Shown here: positions 54,186 through 63,882 of the stretch, one piece after another | Layout of the letters: each line of letters starts with the position of its first letter | How positions within the stretch are numbered: the stretch's first letter is position 1 | Origin: Pseudofrankia saprophytica | Lineage (GTDB): Bacteria > Actinomycetota > Actinomycetes > Frankiales > Frankiaceae | Direction of reading: 5' to 3' | NCBI RefSeq assembly: GCF_000235425.2 | Contig: NZ_KI912267.1 | Coordinates: forward strand, 378,275 to 442,274 | Length of the DNA: 64,000 bases | Notes under the pieces: model-generated | The model's input: the letters and a program-made list of their open reading frames with translations, nothing else | Databases searched by the model: none | What the model was told of the DNA's origin: nothing | Translations under genes and position numbers: made by a program

Positions 54186-54622
54186 TTCCTTGCCCTCCCT
54201 AGGACGCTGATATCGATCAGTGTAGGGAGAGCGGTTACCGGGGCGGGACCCCCGAGTTACCCGGAAGTTAATCCGCGCGACCCGTCATTTTTCCGGGCGG
54301 CGCCCGGCGAGAAATTCGTGACCAATAAATTTCCGACGTTAGGGCAATTATCATCCAGCCGCCACCACTGCGGGCCGCCTTCACCAGATCGTTACGGTGG
54401 GAGGCGGTTGTTTCCAGGTCGTTTCACAAAATGCGACCACACCATCGGGCGAGTTCCGGACATCCGTTCACCGACGTGCGCGCATACCGTTCACCGACCG
54501 CCGGCGCGCCCCCGTGTTACACCTGTCACCAGGCCGTGAACCGGTCCTGGGTTCGCGCGGCCCCCCAGCGGCGGCCCCCAGCGGCGACCGCCGTCGGTCA
54601 GGAGTCGGCGCTGGCGAGGGAG
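54186..54622. other. 437-nt intergenic region upstream of urtA
   Basis: It holds the GlnR-like array and probable -10 close to urtA. The remainder (54272-54622) has an AT-rich block at 54290-54360 and no gene that I can support. Confidence 0.5.
54219..54271 (-). promoter_or_regulatory. urtA promoter with four GlnR-like half-sites at 11-bp spacing
   Basis: On the minus strand the pentamers TTAAC (54271-54267), GTAAC (54260-54256), GTCCC (54249-54245) and GTAAC (54238-54234) occur every 11 bp, that is, 5-nt boxes with 6-nt gaps. This is the a1-b1-a2-b2 arrangement of actinobacterial GlnR sites (gTnAc-N6-GaAAc). A TACACT -10-like box follows at 54224-54219 and no good -35 is present, as expected for an activated promoter. 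Confidence 0.6.
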
Positions 54623-57600
54623 CTACGGCCAGCGGTAAAGGCCGCCAGCGGTGCCGCCGGTGTGATGACCGATGTTGTTGATCGTCACGATCTGGGTCTC
54701 GGCCGAGTCGCGGGCCGCCGGCGGCGGGCCGGTGGCGGCGTCGGTCTCCGGTTCCTCGGCTCGCGGCCACTGGGTACCCGGGTCGGTCGCGCGCCGCGCC
54801 GTCGACGCCGGGCCCTCCTCCTGGGGCGGGCCGTCGGCACCGCTGGCGCCGTCGGCCGCCGAGAGCGGGTCGGCGGTGTGCCGTCGGGCCCACTGCCGGC
54901 CACCCACCCGCCGCCGCCCGACGGCCCCGTCCTCGCCGACCGGTCGGCGGCGCGCGGACCGGCCGCCGGACGGGCGGCCCTGGTCCTCGCCCGGCGGCTC
55001 CCCGGTGGTGGCGCCCGGACCTGGACGTGCCTCCCGGCCGAGCTCGGTGTTCCGGACCTCCCAGAGGCCGCGGTCGGGGCTTTCCCCCGCGGCCGGGCCC
55101 GACTGGCCGGCGGTGGGCCACCCCGTCCCGTCGGCGCCGTCGCCCATGACGCCGGGGCCATCGCCGTCGCACACCGCGCCGAGGCCGGCGTCGCCCGCAG
55201 CCGCGGGCACATCCCCGACACCGGGGCCGGGCGCGTCCCGGCCGATGCCGCCAGGCGGGCCGCCGAACGGTCCGCCGACACCTCCGCCGATGTCCAGACC
55301 GGTTCCCCCGCCGCCGGTGTCGTTCCCCGCGTCCGGTCCGGGGCCCGCGGCGACGACTCCGCTCACGGACACGATGTCCCACGGCGCCGGTCCGGCACCG
55401 CCGGAGGCGCCCCAGCCACGCGCCCTGTCCCAGCCACCGCGCGGGCCGCCCTCGCGACCAGTCGCCGAGGCGCCGCCCGGTCGGCCGCCGTCGTCGCCCG
55501 GTCGGTCGCCGCCGTCGTCCGGCGGGGGAACCCGGGCGCCGAACAGCGGGTCACGCCCGAGGTAGCCGACCCGGTCGAGCCCTAGCGGGTCGCGCCGGGA
55601 TGCGTCGTAGCCGCCGTAACCGCCGCCCTGGTAGCCGTCGGGCGGCAGGCCATCGGTGTTGAAGCCGCCCCGGGAGTACCCGCCGCCCGCCCGCCCAGGG
55701 TCGGGAAAGGCGGGTCCGGCGGCCCCGCCGATCGACAACGGACCGCTCGGAGGCCCGCCAAGCGCGAACCCGCCCGTCGGCGGGTAGTCGGGCACCTCGT
55801 CGCCGGACGGCGGCGCTACCGAGGGGAAGGGCGGGAACGGCGGCGGGTACGGCGGCGGCGTCGCCGGCCCGTAGGACCAGGTGGGGGCTCCCCCGGCGCT
55901 CTGGGCGTCGGCCGGGCCGCGTCCGGCGGCGTCGTCCGGCGGCGTCGTCCCCGGGAACGCCGGGTAGGTCAGCGACGTCGGCCCGGTCAGCGACGTCGGC
56001 CCGGTCGCGGGTGGCATCGAACCGGGCGGGAGGTCGCCGAGGCCTGGCCGCTCCCAGGACACCGAGCCGCGGTTCTCCGCGCGCCGGCGCTCCGCCTCCA
56101 GCCGGTCACGGCGGATCCGCTCGGCCCGGTCCCGCTCGGCGCGCTCCCGTTCCAGCCGCTGCGCCCGCTCGAACTCGACCCGCTCACGCTCTGCGCGCTC
56201 ACGCCGCGCGCGCTCCAGCTCGGCGCGCTCGCGTTCCACCCGCTCCAGCTCCGTGCGTTCCCGCTCCACGCGCTCCAGCTCGGCCCGCTCGAACTCAGCC
56301 CTTTCACGCTCGACCCGCTCACGCTCGGCCCGCTCGAACTCGGCCCGCTCGAACTCGGCCCGCTCACGCTCGACCCGCTCACGCTCCGCGCGCTCGAACT
56401 CGGTCCGCGCGTGCTCGGCCCGCTCGAACTCCAGTCGCTCCAGCTCGGCTCGCTCCAGCTCCAGTCGCTCCAGCTCGGCCCGCTCGAACTCCAGTCGCTC
56501 CAGCTCGGCTCGCTCGAACTCGGCTCGCTCGAGATCCGCGCGCGCGAGCTCGGCCCGCTCGGCCTCGGCACGGTCCGCGTCGGCACGGCCGGGCCCCGCG
56601 GGGTCGCCGGCCGCGGGACGCTCGGCGAGCAGCTCGGCGAGCGGGCGCGGCGGCCCGACGTGGAAGCCCTGCGCGTAGTCGACGCCGATGTCGCCCAGGG
56701 CACTGGCCAGCGACTCCCGGTCGACGCCCTCCGCGATCGTGTACATCCCGAGCGTGCGGGCGATCCGCACGACGGCGTCGACGAGGGCGATGTCCTGCGC
56801 GTTGACGTCCGCCTGCTGGACGAACTCACCGTCGATCTTGATGCCGCTGAACGGCAGCGTGCGCAGGTGGACGACGGAGCCCATGCCGACGCCGAAGTCG
56901 TCGAGGATGAATCGGCAACCGGCCGCGGTGAGCTTCTCCGCCAGTCGGCGGGCCGGCTCGATGCTCACCAGCGTGGACCGCTCCGCGATCTCCAGCCCGA
57001 GCCTGGCGGGGTTCACCTCGGCGGCCCGTAGCGCGTCGAGGACGAAGTCACCGAAGCCCGGGTCCTCGACGGACCTGGCCGAGATGTTGACGTGCAGGTA
57101 GAGCGGCCCGCGCGGCCCGTCGGCGACGAGCGCGGCGATGGCCTGGCTGACCACCCACCGGTCCAGCCGGAGCACCAGCTCGGTCCGCTCGACCGGCTCG
57201 AGGAACTCCCGCGGCGACAGCTCCGGGAGGAGCCCGTCGCGCAGCCGCACCAGCAGCTCGTAGCCGATGACCCGGCGGGCGGCGAGGTCGACCAGCGGCA
57301 GCGCGTCCACGGCGAGCGTGCCGGCCTCCAGGGCGGCACGCACCCGCTGGGTGACGGACACCCGCCGGGCCGCCTGCTCGTACTGCTCGTCGCTGAAGAG
57401 CCGGGCGCGGTCGCGCCCGGCGCCCTTGGAGTCGTAGAGGGCGAGGTCGGCCTGGGCGAGCGCGGCGGTGTCGTCCTCGACCGTGGCCAGCGGAACGACG
57501 CCGATGCTGACGGTCACCCGCAGCGCGAGGTCGTCGACCGGGATCGGCGAGCGCGCGACGGCCTGGCAGAGCTGGTCGGCGACGGTGAGGCCGGTCTCGC

Positions 57601-59002
57601 CGTCGCCATCCGGCAGCAGGACGGCGAACTCGTCGCCGCCGAGCCGGCCGAGCAGGGCGGCCGGCAGCTCATCGCGCAGGATCTGGGTGAGACCGCGCAT
57701 GACGGTGTCGCCGACGGCGTGGCCGCGCAGGTCGTTGATGTCCTTGAAATGGTCGACGTCGATGATCAGCAGCGATCCGGCGCGGCCGGCGGGGAACGCG
57801 GCGAGGTGCTCCCGCAGCTCCCTGGTGATGCCCCGCCGGTTGAACAGACCGGTCAGTGCGTCCCGCTCAGCGAGGTTCGCCAGCTCCTGCTGGACGCGGT
57901 GCAGGTCGGTGATGTCGTGCGCCGTGCCGAGGACGCGCGCCGCCCGCCCGGACTCGTCGGCGACGGCCTCACCGTGGCACTCGAAGACCCGCTCGCCCTG
58001 GCCGGCGCGGTCGAGGATCCGGTGGACGAAGGTGAACGTGCCGACGGACTCGATCGCGTCGCCGACATGGTCGCGGATCATGCGCTCGTCGACGGGTGGC
58101 AGCATGGTCAGGATCTGGCGGAACTCGACCTTCTCGGTCGAGTCGAAACCAAGCAGCGCGAGCAGGTTGCGGGACATGGCGACCTCGCCCGTCGCCAGGT
58201 CCCACTCCCAGGTTCCGGTGCGGGTGAGCACCTCGATGCGGTCGAGCCGGTCAGGCGTCGCGACCGCCGGCGGGACGGGTGAGGAGCCCGCGTCCGCGAG
58301 GACGGGCCGGCCGACACCCTTGCCCGCGGGCGTGGGCAGGTTGCCGGCGGGGCGGGCCATGGCGACGGTCGCCGCGTCCACGCTCGGGCCCCAGGCCGCG
58401 TCGTCCCACTCGGAGGTGCCCCGCCAGGTTTCGTCGCCGCCCACGGCGGTGTCCGGCCGATAGCCGGCGGTGACGTCGAAGAGCTCGTAGAGCGTGAGGC
58501 CGTCCGCCCAGCTGCCGCCGGGCGACGTGAGCGGCTGGCAGCGCAGCCGCAACCAGCGGGCGGACCCGTCGGGCGCGGTCCAGCGGACGTCGACCGGAGC
58601 CGCGCCGGGTACCAGGCCCGACAGGGGCAGCCGCGCCTCCGCGACCGCGTGACGCGCCCTGGCGCGCTCGGGCAGCCGGTCGCCGGATTCTGGATCGGCT
58701 ATGGGGCGACGGAGCCCGGCGTCCAGGTCGGATCGGCGACGGGGATCCGGCGGGTCCGCTGGCAGCTGCCCGGTGAGCCGCTCGTCCGCGTGGTCGTCAG
58801 CGCCGTCAGCGCCGTCACCGACGCCGTCGGCCGCGCTCGGGTCCTCGGCGCCGGCGTCACCGCCCTCGTCCCGGCCCCCGGACCCGGCGCCGACGACGGC
58901 GGCCAGCGCGGCGTTGACCCAGACGACCCGGCCCTCGGTGTTCACCACCAGGAGCCCAGCCGAGACCGCGTCGGCCACCAGCCCAGTCACCGCGGCGACC
59001 AA
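54623..59002 (-). CDS. PAS-GGDEF-EAL cyclic-di-GMP protein with coiled-coil and low-complexity tail
   Basis: A 1,459-residue signalling protein. Residues about 1-50 and 240-390 look PAS-like ([46 protein letters not shown]). A GGDEF cyclase follows (about 400-560) with intact GGDEF ([12 protein letters not shown]) but no RxxD inhibitory site. The EAL phosphodiesterase (about 580-830) retains ELLVRL, NISARS, EIAER, DDFGVG, KIDGEFV and AEGVD. Then comes a 150-residue acidic/basic coiled coil (about 840-985, [14 protein letters not shown] type) and about 450 residues of Gly/Pro-rich tail. Both activities are possible. The TTG start at 59002 is weak; GTG 58990 is possible. Confidence 0.85.
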   Translation of the reverse strand: MVAAVTGLVADAVSAGLLVVNTEGRVVWVNAALAAVVGAGSGGRDEGGDAGAEDPSAADGVGDGADGADDHADERLTGQLPADPPDPRRRSDLDAGLRRPIADPESGDRLPERARARHAVAEARLPLSGLVPGAAPVDVRWTAPDGSARWLRLRCQPLTSPGGSWADGLTLYELFDVTAGYRPDTAVGGDETWRGTSEWDDAAWGPSVDAATVAMARPAGNLPTPAGKGVGRPVLADAGSSPVPPAVATPDRLDRIEVLTRTGTWEWDLATGEVAMSRNLLALLGFDSTEKVEFRQILTMLPPVDERMIRDHVGDAIESVGTFTFVHRILDRAGQGERVFECHGEAVADESGRAARVLGTAHDITDLHRVQQELANLAERDALTGLFNRRGITRELREHLAAFPAGRAGSLLIIDVDHFKDINDLRGHAVGDTVMRGLTQILRDELPAALLGRLGGDEFAVLLPDGDGETGLTVADQLCQAVARSPIPVDDLALRVTVSIGVVPLATVEDDTAALAQADLALYDSKGAGRDRARLFSDEQYEQAARRVSVTQRVRAALEAGTLAVDALPLVDLAARRVIGYELLVRLRDGLLPELSPREFLEPVERTELVLRLDRWVVSQAIAALVADGPRGPLYLHVNISARSVEDPGFGDFVLDALRAAEVNPARLGLEIAERSTLVSIEPARRLAEKLTAAGCRFILDDFGVGMGSVVHLRTLPFSGIKIDGEFVQQADVNAQDIALVDAVVRIARTLGMYTIAEGVDRESLASALGDIGVDYAQGFHVGPPRPLAELLAERPAAGDPAGPGRADADRAEAERAELARADLERAEFERAELERLEFERAELERLELERAELERLEFERAEHARTEFERAERERVERERAEFERAEFERAERERVERERAEFERAELERVERERTELERVERERAELERARRERAERERVEFERAQRLERERAERDRAERIRRDRLEAERRRAENRGSVSWERPGLGDLPPGSMPPATGPTSLTGPTSLTYPAFPGTTPPDDAAGRGPADAQSAGGAPTWSYGPATPPPYPPPFPPFPSVAPPSGDEVPDYPPTGGFALGGPPSGPLSIGGAAGPAFPDPGRAGGGYSRGGFNTDGLPPDGYQGGGYGGYDASRRDPLGLDRVGYLGRDPLFGARVPPPDDGGDRPGDDGGRPGGASATGREGGPRGGWDRARGWGASGGAGPAPWDIVSVSGVVAAGPGPDAGNDTGGGGTGLDIGGGVGGPFGGPPGGIGRDAPGPGVGDVPAAAGDAGLGAVCDGDGPGVMGDGADGTGWPTAGQSGPAAGESPDRGLWEVRNTELGREARPGPGATTGEPPGEDQGRPSGGRSARRRPVGEDGAVGRRRVGGRQWARRHTADPLSAADGASGADGPPQEEGPASTARRATDPGTQWPRAEEPETDAATGPPPAARDSAETQIVTINNIGHHTGGTAGGLYRWP
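56100..56560 (-). repeat. In-frame repeats encoding the ER/EL coiled coil
   Basis: Degenerate 12-30-bp units (CGCTCGAACTCGGCCCGCTC-like) encode repeats of ERAEFERAE and [11 protein letters not shown] type in the GGDEF-EAL protein. The spacing is a multiple of three throughout. This is a likely site of length variation between strains. Confidence 0.8.
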
Positions 59003-59164
59003 CGCACCTCCCGCGCAGCGTCTGCCGGCCGCGCGACCATCTGCGCTGGCCAGGCCCTCCGCTGGGCAGTCTAGCGGCAGTCGTCCGAGTACATTCCGTT
59101 AGGTCCGCTTGGCGGCGCGAAACGGTCACCCCACGTAGCCGCTTCAGGCCGCCATGCGCATCGT

Positions 59165-59193
59165 CCAAGATTCCCCTGGCAGGGGGATCTTGG
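59165..59193. terminator. Terminator after bfr
   Basis: An inverted repeat (CCAAGATTCCCCT / AGGGGGATCTTGG) with a 3-nt centre lies 11 nt downstream of the bfr stop; one pair is G-T. It sits between bfr and the GGDEF-EAL gene, both leftward. Confidence 0.75.
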
Positions 59194-59204
59194 GCGAAAT
59201 GAGC

Positions 59205-59690
59205 TCAGTCGGAGCCGTGCTTGTGGATCTGCTCGGCGAGGTACTGGGCCGCGGTCACCTGGCGAATCAGCTCGAGCTGAGCCTCCAGCCAGTCGATGTG
59301 CTCCTCCTCCTCGTGGATGAGGTGCTCGAAGAGGACGGCGGTGCCGAAGTCGGACTTGCCGCGAGCCAGCGTCACACCCTTGCGGAGCGTCTCGACGTTC
59401 TCCAGCTCGCGGGCATAGTCGAGCTCGAGCATCTCGGGCACTGTCTCGCCCGTGCGCAGGGTGTGCAGCCGCTGCAGGTTGGGATGGCCATCGAGGTAGA
59501 GCACGCGATGGATGATCTTGTCGGCGTGCTTCATCTCGTCGATGGACTCGTCACGGTAGTGGTGCGCAAGCCCGTGGTAGCCCCAGTGTTCCTGGATCCG
59601 GTAGTGGAGCCAGTACTGGTTGATCGCGGTGAGCTCGTTGGTGAGCACCGCGTTCAGGATCTCGATCACCTCGTCGTCGCCACGGACCAC
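59205..59690 (-). CDS. bfr: Bacterioferritin
   Basis: A 161-residue four-helix ferritin that oxidises Fe(II) and stores ferric mineral. The diiron ligands are in place: Glu19 (NEL), Glu52 and His55 (DEMKHA), and Glu/His in HEEEEHIDW. Met53 of the DEM motif would bind heme. There is no encapsulin-type tail (ending EQIHKHGSD), so it is probably free in the cytoplasm rather than shell cargo. GGAGG 6 nt before GTG 59690 fixes the start. It follows bfd with a 91-nt gap and is likely cotranscribed from the same iron-regulated promoter. Confidence 0.93.
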   Translation of the reverse strand: MVRGDDEVIEILNAVLTNELTAINQYWLHYRIQEHWGYHGLAHHYRDESIDEMKHADKIIHRVLYLDGHPNLQRLHTLRTGETVPEMLELDYARELENVETLRKGVTLARGKSDFGTAVLFEHLIHEEEEHIDWLEAQLELIRQVTAAQYLAEQIHKHGSD

Positions 59691-59781
59691 GCAAGGCCTC
59701 CACTCATCACCGCACCACGGGAAGCGGCCGTCTCGACGACGCCGTGTAGGCGTCTTGTCGAGCGGCCAACCGGCGCGGGCG

Positions 59782-59979
59782 TCAGGCGGCCCGCGCCGTA
59801 CCAGCGACCGGCTCACCGCCGCGATGACACAGCAAGAGTTCCGAGATCTCTTCGAGGCAGCCGCCGCATCCGGTGCCGGCGTCGCAGCGCTCGCCGATCT
59901 CGTCGGCATCGCGGGCACCCGCAATGATTACGCTGCGTAGCGTCCGGTCGGACACAGCAAAGCACGAGCAGACCAGCAC
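59782..59979 (-). CDS. bfd: Bacterioferritin-associated [2Fe-2S] ferredoxin
   Basis: A 65-residue Bfd-type ferredoxin that reduces bacterioferritin iron to allow its release. The four cluster ligands are Cys4 and Cys6 (VCSCF) and Cys38 and Cys41 (GTGCGGCLEE), the same positions as in E. coli Bfd. Start GTG 59979 has GAGG upstream. It is first in a bfd-bfr pair beneath a set of DtxR/IdeR-like boxes. Confidence 0.92.
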   Translation of the reverse strand: MLVCSCFAVSDRTLRSVIIAGARDADEIGERCDAGTGCGGCLEEISELLLCHRGGEPVAGTARAA

Positions 59980-60321
59980 CGCACCTCACCACGCGGGACG
60001 GGCCGGCGTGTTCCACCGCCGACCAGGCACTTCGGGTTCGTTGTCCGGGTTCCTCGCATTGGGATCAACCCTAAGCTAAGGCTTCCCTAACGAATACAGA
60101 GTGCCAGTTAGGCTCACCTAACGCAAGGCAGCCTAACCATCAGTCTCGCGCTGCGTACATCGTCACATCCCGCCCCGCCCGCCGCCCCGCGACGCCCTCC
60201 CGACCCTCCGGTGACGTTCCGACGCCGTCGCTACGCACGGCGACCAGCCCGGTAACGCGGACGGGCGGACGCCCCGAAGGATCGCCCGCCCGCTCGCCCG
60301 CCCGCCGCGAACCCGGCCGCC
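59980..60321. other. 342-nt region between bfd and the encapsulin gene
   Basis: The left 160 nt form the bfd promoter region with three iron-box-like sequences. Nothing else was recognised in the remaining GC-rich 180 nt, which follow the encapsulin stop codon. Confidence 0.55.
60074..60138 (-). promoter_or_regulatory. DtxR/IdeR-like iron boxes upstream of bfd-bfr
   Basis: TTAGGCTCACCTAA (60108-60121) matches 13 of 14 bases of the right part of the DtxR/IdeR consensus TTAGGTTAGSCTAACCTAA, and is embedded in a GTTAGG-N4-CCTAAC dyad. Close by are TAAGGCTTCCCTAA (60077-60090, 11 of 14) and a half-box GCCTAACC (60131-60138). This suggests two or three regulator dimers. IdeR activates bfr in mycobacteria, and the same is inferred here. 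Confidence 0.75.
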
Positions 60322-61128
60322 CTAGGCCGGGCTCAACGCCACGGCCGCGTCCGGCTCGTTCACCCGGAAGCTCAGGCTCTGCTCCAGGTAGAGCTCGACG
60401 ACGTCCCCGCTGTGCCCGGCATAGCCGACGGAGAGGTCCATGCCGGACTCGACGACGAAGTCCCCGCCACGCTGGCTGAGCACCACGGCGCCGCGGATGC
60501 CCGGAGCGCGCACCACCGGCCCGTCCAGGATGTGGCGCAGGTGGTCGAGCAGCAGGTAGCCACCGTGCTCGGCGGTCTCGACGATGGCCGTGAAGCCGTC
60601 CGGCTCGATCGCGAGACCGTAGGAGCCGCCGATGCCGGCGTGGCGCAGCATCGCGACCGCCTTGGCGACGGTGCGCGGGTAGAGGTTGGTGTCGTCCGGC
60701 AACGACAGCGCCGTGTGCGAGCTCGCCTCGACGATGCCGACGATCCCGGCCTCCTGGTAGCCGTGGAAGATGAACGAGTTCTCGGTCGTCGCCATCGCCC
60801 GGGCGGCGTCCTCGAGGGCCGACAGGTCCACGTCGTCGGCGCCCCGGTCGATGTCCTCGAGCTCACGGCGGTCCAGGGTGAACGGGACCTTCAGCTCGAC
60901 CAGCGGCTGCACCCGGCGCAGCCGGGCTCGCACCCCCTCCGACGGGGGTGTCCCGACCGGGGTGGCACGCCCGAGCGATGTCGCCGAGTACTCCCAGCCG
61001 TGCGGGCCGGAGAAGTCGACCAGCTTGCGGCCGGCGAGGTTGACCGTGAGCCTGGTCCGGGCCTCCTCGTCGACGACCTTCCATGCCTCGTCGGTCAGCG
61101 GCGCGTGCCCGCGGAGCAGGTGGTTCAT
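60322..61128 (-). CDS. Family 1 encapsulin shell protein
   Basis: A 268-residue HK97-fold shell protein (linocin M18/Cfp29 type) that assembles into an icosahedral nanocompartment. Characteristic segments are MNHLLRGHAPLTDEAWKVVDEEARTRLTVNLAGRKLVDFSGPHGWEYSATSLGR near the N-terminus, then PFTLDRRELEDIDRGADDVDLSALEDAARAMATTENSFIFHG, and FRVNEPDAAVAL at the end. The ATG overlaps the stop of the encapsulated ferritin gene (ATGA), so shell and cargo are translationally coupled, as in known EncFtn systems. Confidence 0.93.
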   Translation of the reverse strand: MNHLLRGHAPLTDEAWKVVDEEARTRLTVNLAGRKLVDFSGPHGWEYSATSLGRATPVGTPPSEGVRARLRRVQPLVELKVPFTLDRRELEDIDRGADDVDLSALEDAARAMATTENSFIFHGYQEAGIVGIVEASSHTALSLPDDTNLYPRTVAKAVAMLRHAGIGGSYGLAIEPDGFTAIVETAEHGGYLLLDHLRHILDGPVVRAPGIRGAVVLSQRGGDFVVESGMDLSVGYAGHSGDVVELYLEQSLSFRVNEPDAAVALSPA

Positions 61129-61535
61129 TCGGACTTTCCCTTCAGGCCGCCGATGCCAAGTGAGTAGTCGACCCCCGCTGGCGAGGCCACGCCCGGCTCG
61201 GCCGGCGCCTCGGCGACGCCGTCCCGGTTCATGGCCCGCGCCTCGGCCTCCAGCACCGGGCCGTCCGCGAAGAGGTAGGTCCGTAGCTGCTGGTCGAGTA
61301 CCGCGTCCTGGCGGCGCAGCCACTCGAGCGTCATCGCCGCGTGTTCCTTCTCCTCGTCCCTGTTGTGGGCGAGGATCTCGGCGAGCTCGGGATCGGTCGC
61401 CGCCGAGACCCGCTGGTCGTACCAGTCGACCGCCTCTAGTTCCTCCATCAACGACACGATTGCCCGGTGCCGGTCGACAAGATCTGGTGTGAGCTTGTCG
61501 GGCTGTTCGTGCAGCCCCATGCTCGAGTCCGCCAT
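61125..61535 (-). CDS. Encapsulated ferritin (EncFtn) cargo protein
   Basis: A 136-residue ferroxidase of the encapsulated ferritin family, which works only inside the encapsulin shell. Family signatures are LMEELEAVDWYDQRVSAATDPELAEILAHNRDEEKEHAAMTLEWLRRQ, which supplies the Glu/Glu/His diiron ligands of the decamer. The C-terminus (VDYSLGIGGLKGKSE) is the encapsulin-targeting peptide (S-L-G-I-G-x-L-K-G). It oxidises Fe(II) and feeds the mineral to the shell. ATG 61535 has only a weak ribosome-binding site; an internal ATG at 61520 is possible. Confidence 0.95.
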   Translation of the reverse strand: MADSSMGLHEQPDKLTPDLVDRHRAIVSLMEELEAVDWYDQRVSAATDPELAEILAHNRDEEKEHAAMTLEWLRRQDAVLDQQLRTYLFADGPVLEAEARAMNRDGVAEAPAEPGVASPAGVDYSLGIGGLKGKSE

Positions 61536-61667
61536 GGACGTGTACCTACCATGCCCAAGGCCGGTCCAATGACCACGGGCGACGATTTTCGCCCAATGCG
61601 GGAACTACGACAGAACCATCGTCCGACAATCATCCGGCTCAGGGCGGGACCGGCGCGGTCAGGGCCG

Positions 61668-62429
61668 TCAGGCGCTCGGATCGGGCGTGATCTCGACGCG
61701 GCGGTTGGCGGCGCGCCCTGCCGGGGTGGCGTTGTCGGCGGCCGGGTGGCTCTCGCCGAGGCCGACGGCGCGCAACCGGGCGGCCGGCACCCCCCTGCCG
61801 ACCAGGTAGGCGACGGCGGCCTCGGCGCGGCGGACCGACAGCGCCTCGTTGTACGGCGCCGGGCCGGTGCTGTCGGCGTGTCCGGCGACCACCACCGGTA
61901 GCGCGCCCGCGCGCAGGACGATGGCGACCCCGTCGAGCGCCGCCAGGTCAGCCGGCGACAACGCGGCGCTGCCGCGCGCGAACGTGACCGGATGGCCGCT
62001 GGCCGCGGCCGCCAGCGCTGCCCTGGTCACCTCGTCACCCCCACCGGCGCCGCGAGCCCCGTCATCGCCCTCGTCCCCGCTCGGAGCCCCACCGGAGCCG
62101 TCAGAACCCTGGGTGGCGACGCGCGCGTCCGCGCCCAGCTGGGCCGAGCTGACACCGTCGACGCGAGCGGCCCGCAGCGCCGTCTGAGCGGCGGCGAGGC
62201 TCGGGAAGTCGCCGTGCAGGGTGACCGACGTCCCGGCGACGGTCACGGCGACCTGCGTCACGCCAACCCGGCGCACCGCCTCGCTCGCCCGCCGCCCCAG
62301 GTCCTTCTCGATCGGCCCGCGCCGCGCCGCGATCGCCAGCAACGCGAGCAGCAGCCAGACGACCAGCAGCGAGACGGCGAACGCGACCGGCCGAGGACGG
62401 CGCGGGCGCGCCACGGCGGGCAGGAACAT
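61668..62429 (-). CDS. OmpA-like membrane protein with BON-like domain
   Basis: A 253-residue inner-membrane-anchored protein. An N-terminal membrane helix (VAFAVSLLVVWLLLALLAIAA) is followed by a BON-like segment (VGVTQVAVTVAGTSVTLHGDFPSLAAAQTALRAARVDG) and a C-terminal OmpA peptidoglycan-binding domain: VTFARGSAALSPADLAALDGVAIVLRAGALPVVVAGHADSTGPAPYNEALSVRRAEAAVAYLVGRGV, ending NRRVEI. It resembles mycobacterial ArfA (OmpATb), with one less BON domain. GGAG lies 7 nt before ATG 62429. A cell-envelope role is likely. Confidence 0.85.
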   Translation of the reverse strand: MFLPAVARPRRPRPVAFAVSLLVVWLLLALLAIAARRGPIEKDLGRRASEAVRRVGVTQVAVTVAGTSVTLHGDFPSLAAAQTALRAARVDGVSSAQLGADARVATQGSDGSGGAPSGDEGDDGARGAGGGDEVTRAALAAAASGHPVTFARGSAALSPADLAALDGVAIVLRAGALPVVVAGHADSTGPAPYNEALSVRRAEAAVAYLVGRGVPAARLRAVGLGESHPAADNATPAGRAANRRVEITPDPSA

Positions 62430-62685
62430 GAACGGACTCCGAGCTGAGGACGCGGGCGAGCGCGGCTGCCGGGCACGCGTCGACGCGACCCTTTCCGGCA
62501 TCACCGGGATGCCGGACATCAACCACGACAGCCGCAACTGTCGCACATCGACCCCGTGACCAGGCACGCGCCACTCCGGCACACCGCGACAGGTGGCACC
62601 CATGGGCACGAGGCCGGCCCGGGGAGCGGGCCACCGAGACCGTCGAGCAGGTCCTCGTCCTGAGGGCGGGCGGTCAGGTGGTAGG

Positions 62686-63882
62686 TCAGGTGAGGGTCGC
62701 GAGGCCCCCGCCGGCCGGGCGCGCCTGACCAGTGGGAAGGCCTTCGGCGGCCTCACCGGGTGGGCGCTGGCCGGGAGCGGCCGCGGCGGCCGACACGTCG
62801 GGCGCCGGGTCGGCGGCCGCCTCCGCGTCGACGGTGACCTCCGCTCCGGCGATGGCTTCGGCGTCGACGGCGGGCTGCTGCCCCACGACGGTCGGAGTGG
62901 GGACGGCCTCGAGCGGCGGCGCCGAGGGGCGGTGCGCGGCGAACCGGCGCGACGAGCGACGAGTGAGCGCCATCGCGGCCAACGCGGAGACGCCCAGCAC
63001 GGCCCAGCCGGCGAACGCGTCGAGGATGTAGTGGTTCGCGGTGGCCATGACGACGAAGGCGGTGGCCGCCGGGTAGAGCGCGCCGAGCACCCGCAGCCAC
63101 TTCCAGCGGGCGTTGCGCGCGATCAGGACCCCGCACCACAGCGCCCAGGCACAGTGCAGCGACGGCATCGCCGCGTACAGGTTGGCGACCTTGTCGAGGC
63201 CGTGCGGGGCGGCGCTCGCGCTGGCGCTCCACCAGCCCCAGTTGCTGTAGTAGGACATGGTGTCGATGTAGCCGGCGTTCGGCAGCAGCCGGGGCGGCGC
63301 CGTCGGGAACAGGAAGAACCCGACCAGGCAGAGGATCGTGGTGAAGGCCAGGGTCCAGCGGGCGCGCGAGTACTTACGCGGGTGACGCCGGTGCATCCAG
63401 AGGATGACGACCGGCGTGACGATGAAGTGCAGCGTCGCGTAGTAGTAGCAGCAGGTGATCGCGAGCGCGGGCACGGTCTGCAGCCAGTGGTTCAGCCCCA
63501 GCTCGATGTCCAGCCCGAGGTCGGCCTGCCAGCGCAGCAGCCGCTCACCGGTCCTCGTCGCCTGGTCGACGGAGCCGTCGGCGAAACCGCGGGTCCCGGT
63601 GTAGCAGTAGTACAGCGCGAGCAGGATCAGGATCTCGATCCACCACACCGGCCGGCCCGTCTCGGGGTCGCGCAGCCGCCGCCGCCACCGGTCGGCGCCG
63701 GTCCGGGCGGGGGTCTGGGCGTGGGCTTCCGCGGCCCCGCCGGGCGCCTCGCCCCGCGCGGCCACCGCCGTGGGCAGCTCGGAGGCCGGCCCGGTGGGCG
63801 CCCGGTCGCGTTCCGCACCCACGGCGCCGGGCCGCGCCTCCTCCGCCCGCTTCGCCGGGACACCCGTCCCGCCCTGGCCCAT
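62686..63882 (-). CDS. PAP2-family integral membrane phosphatase/phosphotransferase
   Basis: A 398-residue membrane protein. About six helices (WWIEILILLALYYCYTG, ALAITCCYYYATLHFIVTPVVILWMH, WTLAFTTILCLVGFFLFP, and so on) hold the phosphatase motifs AAMPSLHCAWALW and ATANHYILDAFAGW of the PAP2/inositolphosphotransferase group. Such enzymes dephosphorylate lipid phosphates or transfer head groups at the outer membrane face. N- and C-termini are disordered. AGGG 6 nt before ATG 63882 supports that start; ATG 63888 and a codon at 63900 are alternatives. Confidence 0.87.
   Translation of the reverse strand: MGQGGTGVPAKRAEEARPGAVGAERDRAPTGPASELPTAVAARGEAPGGAAEAHAQTPARTGADRWRRRLRDPETGRPVWWIEILILLALYYCYTGTRGFADGSVDQATRTGERLLRWQADLGLDIELGLNHWLQTVPALAITCCYYYATLHFIVTPVVILWMHRRHPRKYSRARWTLAFTTILCLVGFFLFPTAPPRLLPNAGYIDTMSYYSNWGWWSASASAAPHGLDKVANLYAAMPSLHCAWALWCGVLIARNARWKWLRVLGALYPAATAFVVMATANHYILDAFAGWAVLGVSALAAMALTRRSSRRFAAHRPSAPPLEAVPTPTVVGQQPAVDAEAIAGAEVTVDAEAAADPAPDVSAAAAAPGQRPPGEAAEGLPTGQARPAGGGLATLT

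Noticed and set aside
59205..59690. Bacterioferritin as encapsulin cargo
   Set aside because: Its C-terminus (EQIHKHGSD) lacks the SLGIGxLKG-type targeting peptide that the neighbouring EncFtn carries.
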